46,857 nucleotides of DNA, from contig UQDE01000013.1 of the NCBI GenBank assembly GCA_900539735.1, forward strand, positions 1 through 46,857, in the 5' to 3' direction. A program made the translations under genes and the position numbers. The DNA comes from an uncultured Collinsella sp. Lineage in GTDB: Bacteria > Actinomycetota > Coriobacteriia > Coriobacteriales > Coriobacteriaceae. Positions within the stretch are counted from its first letter, which is position 1. Each line of letters starts with the position of its first letter. Below the pieces are notes generated by a model, which had not been told where the DNA came from, made no database searches, and worked only from the letters and a program-made list of their open reading frames with translations. Shown piece after piece: positions 15,748 to 23,114 of the stretch.

Positions 15748-17366
15748 TGACTGACGTGCGCGAGGCCGCGCAGAACCTGATCGAGTACGCTATCCACCGA
15801 TCGATGATCGGCCAGGACGATCGCATCTGGGCGTATAACACCATTCTCGAGTGCATCGGTGCTACGGGCCCGGCGCTCGACATGGCCTGGGCGCTCCAGG
15901 CCGAAAAACTCTCGCTCTTGCACCCTGACACCCTGCCCAACTTTGACCTTGAAGGCACACTTGCCGCGCTTGCCGAGGCGGCTGTTGCCAACGGCGCCGC
16001 CGAGGACACGGCATCGGGCCGCGACCGCATCGCCATGCGCATCATGGGCGCGCTCATGCCAAGGCCTTCGGTTGTAAACGAGGAGTTCAACGGACGCATG
16101 GGCGTCAACGAGCCCCGCGCCGCGACCGACTGGTTCTACGGCCTGTGCTGCGACGCCGGCTACGTGCGCCGTGCCGCCATCGCGCGCAACATCAAATGGA
16201 GCACCCCCACCAACTGGGGCGACCTCGAGATTACCATCAACCTGTCAAAGCCCGAAAAGGACCCGCGCGATATTGCCGCGGCCGGCGCCGCCAAAAACAC
16301 GGGCGAGAAGTATCCCGCCTGCCAGCTCTGCATCGAAAACGAAGGCTATCCCGGACGCTCCGCTGCAGCCGACGGCGGCGCCCATCCCGCCCGCCAGAAT
16401 CTGCGCGTTATCCCCATTAAGCTCGACGGCGAGCGCTGGGGCTTCCAATACAGCCCGTACGCGTACTTTAACGAGCACTGCATTGCCATGAGCTCCGAGC
16501 ATCGTCCGATGCACGTCGACCGCAAGGGGCTGACCTGCCTGCTCGACTTTGTCGACCTGTTCCCGCACTACTTCATTGGCTCCAACGCCGACCTGCCCAT
16601 CGTGGGCGGCTCGATTCTGTCGCACGACCACTTCCAGGGCGGCGCGCACGAGTTCCCCATGATGCACGCCGCCGAGGTCTCGCAGTTTAGCGTGCCGGGC
16701 TTTGACCAGGTCATCGGTACCGTGTTACAGTGGCCGCTTTCGGTGCTGCGACTACGATCGCACGACCGCGCCCAGCTGCTCGACGCCGCCGAGAAGATTA
16801 TCCTTGCCTGGCGCGAGTGGACCGATGAGTCGGTTGGCGTCATCGCACACACGGCCGACGGCGTGGCCCACAACACCGTGACGCCCGTCATCCGCCGCAT
16901 CGACTCCCGCGGCAACGCCGGCGGCGAAATCTACGAGGCCTACCTGGCGCTTCGCTGCAACATCACGACCGACGAGCATCCGCTGGGCGTATTCCATCCG
17001 CATGCTGAGTACCACCACATCAAAAAGGAGAACATCGGCCTGATCGAGGTCATGGGCCTGGCCATTTTGCCGCCGCGCTTGGTTCCCGAGCTCGGCGCTG
17101 TCCGCGAGCACCTGCTGGCGGCCAAGGCAGATGCCAGCTACGACCTTGCCGGCGCGCTCGAGGGCGACGACCTTTGCCGCAGCCACGCCGCATGGGCTGA
17201 GGACGTCTTTGCCCGCCGCGCCGATGAGCTTACGGCCGACAACGCCATCGACATCCTGCACGAAGAGGTCGGCGTGGTGTTTGGCCACGTGCTCGACAAC
17301 GCCGGCGTCTTTAAGTGGGACGAGGCAGGACGCGCCGCCCAACAGCGCTTTGTCGACTCGCTATAG
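15738..17366 (+). CDS. galT: UDP-glucose-hexose-1-phosphate uridylyltransferase, class II
   Basis: Transfers UMP between UDP-glucose and galactose 1-phosphate, giving glucose 1-phosphate and UDP-galactose. At 542 residues it belongs to the Firmicutes-type class II GalT rather than the shorter E. coli type. NWGDLEITINLSKPEKDPRDI and SILSHDHFQGGAHEFPM with the conserved histidines are visible. Two starts are possible, ATG 15738 or ATG 15747 (the latter overlapping the galK TAA). No galE follows; UDP-galactose epimerisation must be encoded elsewhere. Confidence 0.94.
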   Translation: MAVMTDVREAAQNLIEYAIHRSMIGQDDRIWAYNTILECIGATGPALDMAWALQAEKLSLLHPDTLPNFDLEGTLAALAEAAVANGAAEDTASGRDRIAMRIMGALMPRPSVVNEEFNGRMGVNEPRAATDWFYGLCCDAGYVRRAAIARNIKWSTPTNWGDLEITINLSKPEKDPRDIAAAGAAKNTGEKYPACQLCIENEGYPGRSAAADGGAHPARQNLRVIPIKLDGERWGFQYSPYAYFNEHCIAMSSEHRPMHVDRKGLTCLLDFVDLFPHYFIGSNADLPIVGGSILSHDHFQGGAHEFPMMHAAEVSQFSVPGFDQVIGTVLQWPLSVLRLRSHDRAQLLDAAEKIILAWREWTDESVGVIAHTADGVAHNTVTPVIRRIDSRGNAGGEIYEAYLALRCNITTDEHPLGVFHPHAEYHHIKKENIGLIEVMGLAILPPRLVPELGAVREHLLAAKADASYDLAGALEGDDLCRSHAAWAEDVFARRADELTADNAIDILHEEVGVVFGHVLDNAGVFKWDEAGRAAQQRFVDSL

Positions 17367-17412
17367 CATGCGAGCTCGAACGCACGCACTCAACAAATAG
17401 CGTCTACACGAC

Positions 17413-17453
17413 AACGGCGCCCGCCGGCAACATCACCGACGGGCGCCGTTTTT
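17413..17453 (+). terminator. Rho-independent terminator of galKT
   Basis: AACGGCGCCCG pairs with CGGGCGCCGTT, followed by a T run. The sequence is nearly the same as the terminator after galM at 45826. Confidence 0.85.
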
Positions 17454-17458
17454 GAGTG

Positions 17459-17527
17459 TAGTCATTGGGGTCATTCTTAAGGGGCGTTCTTAAACGACTA
17501 GTCATTAAAGAGCGTCCCCAATGACTA
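17459..17527. repeat. Inverted repeat of the TAGTCATTGGGG type
   Basis: TAGTCATTGGGG (17459-17470) pairs perfectly with CCCCAATGACTA (17516-17527); the interior carries further TTCTTAA and GTCATTAA words. A relative overlaps the stop codon of the EIIB gene at 45865-45895, and a single arm lies at 22396. Confidence 0.6.
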
Positions 17528-17555
17528 TTTGCGACCAAGGCAACGCCGGTGTCTT

Positions 17556-17708
17556 GGCAACGACAGCGAAAACGCCCCTAAGCGAGCAAGGTGACGTGAA
17601 AGAGGAGGGCATTGACCTTTTGGTCATGCCCGACGATTGAACGTCAGATTGCCGCTTAGGGGCGTTTGCAGCGTCGCGCCGTTACGCGGTTTGGTAAAAC
17701 CGCGTAAC
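17556..17708 (+). repeat. Structured element E3, abutting the lacC stop codon
   Basis: This is the clearest copy of the four-member family. P1 has 15 perfect pairs (AAACGCCCCTAAGCG 17570-17584 with CGCTTAGGGGCGTTT 17653-17667). P2 is GACGT/ACGTC, the core is GTGAAAGAGGAG / CGACGATTGA, and P3 is GGGCATTGACC tttt GGTCATGCCC. GCAGCGTC precedes P4, GTTACGCGGTTT with AAACCGCGTAAC (17681-17708). P4 ends one base before the lacC stop codon. Confidence 0.72.
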
Positions 17709-17709
17709 C

Positions 17710-18645
17710 CTACAGTTCAGTCACGACAACGCTGTTGTAGACCTCGTCCCAGCGGTCCATGACCAGGTGGCCGGTCTTGGGATCCATGGCGTTGAGCTTG
17801 CCGCAGGTATTGGCGGTCTTGAGCACCGTGACGTCGTCGGCACCAGCAGCAATGGCATGCGCAAAGCCGGCGATGGTCGAGTCGCCGGAACCCGTCGCGT
17901 TCACAGCCGCAATCGCGGGCGTCTTGGCGCGGAACGCGCGGCCCTCATGGAAGCCCACCGAACCGGCAGCGCCCATCGAAACGACAACCCAGGGGATACC
18001 GGCAAAACGGTCATCGGCGGCAAGCGCCTCGCGCAGAGCATCGACATCATCGGTCGTAAAGGACGTACCCAGCAGGCCGTTGATCTCGGTCAGGTTGGGC
18101 TTTACGAGCTCAGGCTTAGCGTCGGACTCCAGCGCGGCCTCCAGCGATGCACCCGAGGTATCGAGCAGCACCTTGGCGCCCGCCTCCTCGGCGATCTTGA
18201 CGAGCTCGGCATAGTAGCCGGCATCGACGCCACGCGGCAGCGAGCCCGAAAGCGTCACAACGTCCGCCTTCGCTGCAAGCTCGGCAAACTTGGCCGTAAA
18301 GGCCTCGAGCTCGGCCGGGGCGATCTGCGGGCCGCTCTCCAGCAGCTCGGTCTGATTGCCCTCGTGCAGAATATTCAAGCAAATGCGCGTCTCACCGGCG
18401 ATGGGCACAAAGTCGTTCTTGACGCCGTCGGCATCCATAAGCTCGGCCATATAGGCACCCATGTGGCCGCCGAGCAGACCGGTCGCGAGCACATCGTCGC
18501 CCAACTGCAGCAGCACACGGCTCACGTTGAGGCCCTTGCCGCCAGCGGTCTTTTCGGGCGTCACACGGTTAACATCGTCGATGATCAGCTTGTCGAGCTG
18601 ATAGCGCGTATCAATCGACGGGTTCATGGTAACGGTCAGAATCAT
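17710..18645 (-). CDS. lacC: Tagatose-6-phosphate kinase (PfkB family)
   Basis: Phosphorylates tagatose 6-phosphate to the 1,6-bisphosphate. The 311-residue PfkB sugar kinase has MNPSIDTRYQ at the start, TAGGKGLNVSRVL (signature 1) near residue 35 and VNATGSGDSTIAGFAHA (signature 2, with the catalytic Asp) near residue 250. ATG 18645 has AGGAG six bases upstream. The LacC assignment rests on context (lacA, lacB and lacX upstream on the same strand); by sequence alone a 1-phosphofructokinase role is possible, and LacC-type enzymes also accept fructose 6-phosphate. Confidence 0.85.
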   Translation of the reverse strand: MILTVTMNPSIDTRYQLDKLIIDDVNRVTPEKTAGGKGLNVSRVLLQLGDDVLATGLLGGHMGAYMAELMDADGVKNDFVPIAGETRICLNILHEGNQTELLESGPQIAPAELEAFTAKFAELAAKADVVTLSGSLPRGVDAGYYAELVKIAEEAGAKVLLDTSGASLEAALESDAKPELVKPNLTEINGLLGTSFTTDDVDALREALAADDRFAGIPWVVVSMGAAGSVGFHEGRAFRAKTPAIAAVNATGSGDSTIAGFAHAIAAGADDVTVLKTANTCGKLNAMDPKTGHLVMDRWDEVYNSVVVTEL

Positions 18646-18698
18646 GTTGAACTCCTGTTCCGGGGCGGCATGACCCGCCCCAAACATACGATAACTCG

Positions 18699-19580
18699 TT
18701 AAAGGATCTCGATCTCAAAGCCGCGGGTAACAGTCTCCCCCGGCTTGGCCACCAGGCAGCCACGCTTGTGCTCCAGGATATCGTCCTCGTCGGAGCAGGT
18801 GGACAGACCACCCCACGGTTCAACAGCCACAAAGTCGCCCTCTGGCTTGCTCCACACAATCAGGAACGACATATCGGGGAACGTCAGGCGCACGCCCTTG
18901 TCCTCGGTTTTCTTGGTCAGCGTAACCACGCGGCTCTCGAGCACGTCGAAGATGGTCTCCGCGAAGTCAAAGAGTTCATGGGTAAGCGGCAGGTTCTGGC
19001 CGATCATGGGGTTCTTGCTGCGATGCTCAACATCAATCAGGCCCGTCGAGGGAACGGCAGTACAGAGCTCGGTGGCCTCACGCTGTTCAAAACGAAGCTC
19101 GTAGTCGTCATAGGACTCGCCCTCGTCGAGCGGACACTTAAAGCCGGGGTGACCGCCCACAAAGAACGGCATGTCCTCGGTGCCCTCATTGGTCACCTCG
19201 TACGACACGGCCACCTTTTCCGAATCAATCGTGTAACGAGCAACGATCTTAAACGGATACGGGTACTGCTCGAGCAACTCGGCATGGTCGGTAGAGCTTA
19301 GGCTCAGCGCAACCATGTTGTCGCTCTGTTCCTCGAGCTTCCACTCCTGTTTGCGCGCAAAGCCGTGGCGGGCGAGCTTTACCTCGCGGCCGCCCATGGT
19401 CATTGCGCGACCGTCACGAAGACCGCCGCAGATCGGGAAACAAATGGGTGCCTGGCCCGACCAGACCGAAGGATCGCCCTGCCACAGGTGCTCGCGACCG
19501 TTGGCTTTAATCGAAGTGAACGATCCGCCAGCCGTGCTCAGTGCCACGCGGATAGAACCGTTATCAAGAACAAACTCCAT
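18699..19580 (-). CDS. lacX: Aldose 1-epimerase family protein, LacX type
   Basis: The 293-residue member of the galactose mutarotase fold has ICFPICGGLRDG early, then HGFARKQEW and VGGHPGFKCPLDEGE with the catalytic-type histidine. It resembles LacX and YeaD-like epimerases, which act on sugars or sugar phosphates, rather than the GalM at 44747. It probably equilibrates anomers of galactose 6-phosphate or a related hexose phosphate, inferred from its place between lacB and lacC. ATG 19580 has GGGAAGG upstream. The 53-bp gap to lacC suggests co-transcription. Confidence 0.85.
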   Translation of the reverse strand: MEFVLDNGSIRVALSTAGGSFTSIKANGREHLWQGDPSVWSGQAPICFPICGGLRDGRAMTMGGREVKLARHGFARKQEWKLEEQSDNMVALSLSSTDHAELLEQYPYPFKIVARYTIDSEKVAVSYEVTNEGTEDMPFFVGGHPGFKCPLDEGESYDDYELRFEQREATELCTAVPSTGLIDVEHRSKNPMIGQNLPLTHELFDFAETIFDVLESRVVTLTKKTEDKGVRLTFPDMSFLIVWSKPEGDFVAVEPWGGLSTCSDEDDILEHKRGCLVAKPGETVTRGFEIEIL

Positions 19581-19802
19581 AGGAGCCTTCCCTTTCTTAC
19601 GACAGCCCGCCAAGTCAATAGGGCTGATAGAAAACCGGCCCGCGCCCCCTCACAGAAACGCGAGCCGTCAATTGAAAAGCTGCAAATCGTCAAGTACAGC
19701 CAAGAGCGAAGCACTCAAGCCAAGCAAGCAAACGTGTTATCGGAGCAGCTCGCCGTACCAGAACACTTCGCAACAACAGGGGCGATCTCACAGGTCACTC
19801 AA

Positions 19803-19953
19803 ACGTCAGCGAGCGACGCTCAGGTGCCCTAGGTCGCCGCGAAAGAGGAGCGACGCGTACTTCATGTACGCGAGCGACGGTTTGAGCGGCGAGATGGGGT
19901 GCCTGAGCGCCGCGCAGCGTCGACCGGTCCGGCGTTCGGCAGAACGCCGGAAC
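19803..19953 (+). repeat. Structured element E4, abutting the lacB stop codon
   Basis: The fourth copy lies inside the lacAB-lacX gap, ending 4 bp before the lacB stop. ACGTCAGCGA starts it. P1 is CTCAGGTGCCC with GGGGTGCCTGAG, P2 is CGCCGC/GCGGCG, the core is GAAAGAGGAG / CGACGGTTTGA, and P3 is GCGTAC ttcat GTACGC. GCAGCGTC precedes P4 (CCGGCGTTC ggca GAACGCCGG, 19928-19949). The rest of the 19581-19957 gap shows no gene; a lacX promoter must lie there or the element is transcribed through. Confidence 0.68.
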
Positions 19954-19957
19954 CTAA

Positions 19958-20482
19958 TTAGTCGTGGTATTCGCCGCGGTCCCACTTCTCGAGGAACTCG
20001 TCAAAGAAGTGCGGGTCAGCCTGAGCCTCAGCGTCGGCCTTATTGCAGGCATCGATCTTGGCAATCAGGGCATCGTGCTCGGGGGTCTTCTCGTAGGGCT
20101 CCCTCAGGAAGGCAAGCATGATGTCGGCCATCAGGAACTCGCCGGTGATCTTGCCGCCAAAGCCCACGATGTTGGCGTTGAGCTCGCGACGGGCATACAG
20201 GGCAGAGGTCATGTCGCGAACCAGGGCGCAACGGGCGCCGGGAACCTTGTTGACGGCGTTGGTGATGCCAATGCCGGTGCCGCACAGGGCCACACCAAAG
20301 TCGGCCTTGCCGCTGGCAACAGCCTCGCCCACGGCCTTGCCGTAGATGGGATAGTGCGTACGGGTGTGGCTGTAGGTGCCGCAGTCGAGCACCTTGTAGC
20401 CAGCCTGCTCCAGGCGGTCGGCCAGGTAGATCTTCTCGTCCGTAACGATATGGTCGCAACCGATTGCGATGGTCTTCTTCAT
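19958..20482 (-). CDS. lacB: Galactose-6-phosphate isomerase subunit LacB
   Basis: With LacA, converts galactose 6-phosphate to tagatose 6-phosphate. The 174 residues match LacB closely throughout: GCDHIVTDEKI, the family stretch CGTGIGITNAVNKVPGARC, ALVRDMTSALYARRELNAN and the C-terminus DPHFFDEFLEKWDRGEYHD. The fold is that of RpiB. An AGGA-type site precedes the ATG. It is 63 bp downstream of lacA in the same operon. Confidence 0.96.
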   Translation of the reverse strand: MKKTIAIGCDHIVTDEKIYLADRLEQAGYKVLDCGTYSHTRTHYPIYGKAVGEAVASGKADFGVALCGTGIGITNAVNKVPGARCALVRDMTSALYARRELNANIVGFGGKITGEFLMADIMLAFLREPYEKTPEHDALIAKIDACNKADAEAQADPHFFDEFLEKWDRGEYHD

Positions 20483-20545
20483 CAGAACGTCCTTTCGTCT
20501 GAATTCACAAGTTGAGATAGAAGTTCGAGTTCTCGGTGGCTCTCG

Positions 20546-20974
20546 TTAGGCCATCTTGTTGAGCATGTCGACACGGATCTGGTGACGGCCGCCGGCGTAC
20601 TGGGCGCGCAGGAACTCGCGGGCGATCTTCTTGGCGACCTCGGTGCCCACAACGCCCGGGCCCATGGTGACCATGCGCGAGCCGTTGTGCTCGCGGGTCA
20701 TGTAGGCGGAACGCTCGTCGGAAATGTTGGCGACGACCATGCCCTTAATCTTGACGGCGGCCATATAGGAGCCGACGCCGTACTTATCGAATGCGAAGCC
20801 CTGGGAATCCTTGTGCTCCAGCAGGTCCTTGGCAACGGCGGTCGCGGAATCGACAAAGTCCGCGGCAGGGGTCTCGGAATAGTCGACGACCTCGTGACCG
20901 TCGGCGATGAGCATCTCCTTGATGGACTCCTTCATCGACATACCGTCGGCATCGGAAGCGATTACAACCCTCAT
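20546..20974 (-). CDS. lacA: Galactose-6-phosphate isomerase subunit LacA
   Basis: Partner of LacB, 142 residues, the usual LacA length. It begins MRVVIASDADGMSMKESI and contains DKYGVGSYMAAVKIKG and MGPGVVGTEVAKKIAREFL, as in LacA. AGGAGG precedes the ATG with 4-base spacing. It is the first gene of the lacA-lacB-lacX-lacC operon; its upstream region carries two GAACA palindromes and the ACCGTTCAC motif. Confidence 0.95.
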   Translation of the reverse strand: MRVVIASDADGMSMKESIKEMLIADGHEVVDYSETPAADFVDSATAVAKDLLEHKDSQGFAFDKYGVGSYMAAVKIKGMVVANISDERSAYMTREHNGSRMVTMGPGVVGTEVAKKIAREFLRAQYAGGRHQIRVDMLNKMA

Positions 20975-21067
20975 GACATCCTCCTTGAGAGATACGCAGG
21001 TGCGTAGTTTCTGTTTGGAAGTGTTGAATCGCGTTCAGGTCCGGGCATCTGAATGTGCGGTTCTTCA

Positions 21068-21175
21068 CTGTTCGTGTTTATTTGAACACATTCGAACATC
21101 AACTGCAAGAATTATTTGTTTATCTTTGTTCTTTTTTGAACAAATACCGTTCACGGATGATTGCTGACCGTTTGA
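21068..21175 (-). promoter_or_regulatory. lacA operon control region with GAACA palindromes
   Basis: TGTTCG (21068) pairs across 30 bp with CGAACA, and TTTGTTC (21124-21130) with GAACAAA (21138-21144). Directly beyond lies ACCGTTCAC (21146) followed by ACCGTTTGA 21 bp later (21167). GAACA direct repeats spaced 10 bp resemble DeoR-family operators. No gene is seen in 20975-21281. Confidence 0.5.
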
Positions 21176-21211
21176 GCCCGGCGCGAACGTAGCGACCGCG
21201 TATTCAACAAA

Positions 21212-21250
21212 CAAAAGGGCGGACGAGAACGTGTCTCGGCCGCCCTTCTT
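21212..21250 (-). terminator. Terminator of the membrane protein gene
   Basis: On the minus strand AAGGGCGG pairs with CCGCCCTT, followed by TTGTTTGTTG. It lies 32 bp past the stop of the gene at 21282. Confidence 0.65.
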
Positions 21251-21281
21251 ACGGTTAATCTTCCAAAGAACGCTTTGCCGC

Positions 21282-22304
21282 CTACTCAGACTGCCTGCCC
21301 TTCTTGGCATGCTTGGACGGAGCACTCAGAAAGCGGCCCGTCAAATAGTTCGCGGGACCGGAGATATCAATCCCCAGCAGGGTGTGCCCCAGCCACAGGA
21401 ACGCCACGAGCACCAGCAGCGGGATAACGCACGAAGTCACGATCATCACGATGACGCCTTCAATCAGATCGGTCACCTGCCGCACGATCTCATCGGTCAT
21501 CTGCTTGGCGCCGCTGGTCACCGACGTAACAAGACTCGATGCCCCATCAGTCAACTGCTCGAGCACGTTTTTGGACTCCGTGGCCTCGGATTTTTTCTTG
21601 TTCGATTTTGAGCTGGTCTCGGCTGACTTGTCCGTAGTGTCGGCCGCGTCCGCAGCCTTTTGCTCGGCTTGCTCAATACTTACGCGATACGTTTCATCGA
21701 CCTTCTGCGACACCCATACGCTCGCGGGCACAAGCGCCATACCGATCACGGCAACCACTAGCACGCGCGTCGCCACACGGCGCAGGACAGCGCTCGTGCT
21801 CCAGCGCCCGTGAATGCCGAGCGACACCGCAAAGAGCACCAACGAAAACGGGATTAAGATGCCCAAGCCAACCGACCACAAAATCGTGAGCAAATATTTC
21901 TCCAGGTATAGCACGGCAAGCACGATACCAAGGTTGCCTGAAAGCTGCGCGAGCTGTTCGGCAACCGGCGTTCCCGTATCACCAGGTAGCGCGGTAATGC
22001 CCGCAGATAGCGCCACGCACGAGGTCGTGAGCGCCAGTACGTTACCCTTCTTTTGATCGATGACCTCGATGGTGGAGTCCCAAGTTTTGGTATCGGCGAA
22101 ATGCGGACGAGCTACAAAGCCCGACAGCAGCGCCAGTACCACGAGCGCAACGATAAAGCCAATCTGCAGTTTTTTGTTTGCGCACACGACATCGGACAGA
22201 CTGGGCTGCAGCTCGGTTACCGTCGTGTGCTCGGTTATCTGGACAGGACGCCCATGAGCCATCTCGTGCGCGTCTCTTTTTTGTATTGACCCGTTATCCG
22301 GCAT
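21282..22304 (-). CDS. Hypothetical multi-pass membrane protein
   Basis: Not recognised. The 340-residue protein has a hydrophilic N-terminus of about 45 residues, then hydrophobic segments near 47-66, 88-106, 119-135, 138-160 and 171-192, and a last one near 280-310. Between the last two lies a charged, low-complexity region of about 80 residues rich in A, D, K, S and T (DTTDKSAETSSKSNKKKSE), likely disordered or coiled. The C-terminus is basic. GGAGG lies 7 nt before the ATG. It stands alone between the lacA and lacF genes and shows no link to sugar uptake. Confidence 0.75.
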   Translation of the reverse strand: MPDNGSIQKRDAHEMAHGRPVQITEHTTVTELQPSLSDVVCANKKLQIGFIVALVVLALLSGFVARPHFADTKTWDSTIEVIDQKKGNVLALTTSCVALSAGITALPGDTGTPVAEQLAQLSGNLGIVLAVLYLEKYLLTILWSVGLGILIPFSLVLFAVSLGIHGRWSTSAVLRRVATRVLVVAVIGMALVPASVWVSQKVDETYRVSIEQAEQKAADAADTTDKSAETSSKSNKKKSEATESKNVLEQLTDGASSLVTSVTSGAKQMTDEIVRQVTDLIEGVIVMIVTSCVIPLLVLVAFLWLGHTLLGIDISGPANYLTGRFLSAPSKHAKKGRQSE

Positions 22305-22421
22305 TTGGATACCTCCTCAGTCCGGGGCTTAATGCGAAAGGAAGTATACCCACCGAGCAAAAAACGAACGGGAAGACGAACAGAGCGCACCAAGACTGTC
22401 CCCAATGACTATCTCCGGATG

Positions 22422-22488
22422 AGTTGCGGTGGAATAGGGATTGTTTTGCGCCCGTCGGCCCCTATTCAGTCCCTATTTCACCGCAACT
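22422..22488. repeat. 67-bp inverted repeat
   Basis: AGTTGCGGTGGAATAGGGA (22422-22440) pairs with TCCCTATTTCACCGCAACT (22470-22488) with one mismatch; CCCCTATTC inside repeats part of the arm. It is preceded by CTGTCCCCAATGACTA (22396-22411), a word shared with other hairpins here. Confidence 0.55.
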
Positions 22489-22501
22489 TGGAGGAGGACA
22501 G

Positions 22502-22535
22502 AAAAAGCCCTGCCGCGGGTAGCGGCAGAGCTTTT
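22502..22535 (-). terminator. Terminator of lacF
   Basis: On the minus strand AAAAGCTCTGCCGC pairs with GCGGCAGGGCTTTT, ending in a T run, 27 bp after the lacF stop. Confidence 0.8.
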
Positions 22536-22562
22536 GGAAGGGGACTTGGTTGTGAGGGCTCG

Positions 22563-22901
22563 TTAGGCGAGCTTGGCCTCGAGCTCGGCGATGCGCTTGT
22601 AGGCATCGATGGTAAAGCGGGTCTGCTTCTCCAGGATCATAGTGGTCATGAGAGTGTCCTGAGCGTGAGCCATGATGAAGGTCATCTCCATCTCGCCGCC
22701 GCCGGCCTCCTGCGAAAGCAGCTTGGTCTGCGTGTCGTGGGCACCGATGAGCGCATCGCTGGCATCCTTGTGCAGCTGCTCGGCCTTCTCAAAATCACCC
22801 TCGCGAGCAGCATCGAGCGCTGCAAGCAGATCGGTCTGGGCGTCACCTGCGTATGCGACAATCTCGAATCCAACCATCGAGATTTCTTCTTTGGTTGCCA
22901 T
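22563..22901 (-). CDS. lacF: PTS lactose/cellobiose-family EIIA component
   Basis: Carries phosphate from HPr to the EIIB domain of lactose-family permeases. The 112-residue protein matches LacF/CelC: a three-helix subunit with the phosphorylated histidine at residue 79 in IMAHAQDTLMTT and the metal-binding aspartate at 82. A site GAAAGGAA precedes the ATG. It is the only lactose-type EIIA in the window, although four EIICB proteins are present, so it may serve all of them. The upstream region carries two GTGAACGGT motifs 21 bp apart. Confidence 0.93.
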   Translation of the reverse strand: MATKEEISMVGFEIVAYAGDAQTDLLAALDAAREGDFEKAEQLHKDASDALIGAHDTQTKLLSQEAGGGEMEMTFIMAHAQDTLMTTMILEKQTRFTIDAYKRIAELEAKLA

Positions 22902-23025
22902 GTTGCGTTCCTTTCACATATGAACCAATGGAGAGCATCGCGTCCGGGCATACGCGCTGCGTTCTGTATGGCAGAAACATTAACATTCAAACAAAAAAGA
23001 ACAGCTCAAAACGTAATTTCAAACT

Positions 23026-23090
23026 ATGAACGGTCACTTTTCGCCCGTGAACGGTTTTTAAACCAATCTGAACAATATCGAACACAATTA
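23026..23090 (-). promoter_or_regulatory. lacF control region: direct repeats with 21-bp period
   Basis: GTGAACGGT (23047-23055) and ATGAACGGT (23026-23034) are 21 bp apart and read as ACCGTTCAC/T on the minus strand, towards lacF. GAACAATATCGAACAC nearby has GAACA words 10 bp apart. The rest of 22902-23114 is AT-rich and gene-free. Confidence 0.55.
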
Positions 23091-23114
23091 GCGGCAACCC
23101 AAACAGGGCCGCAC

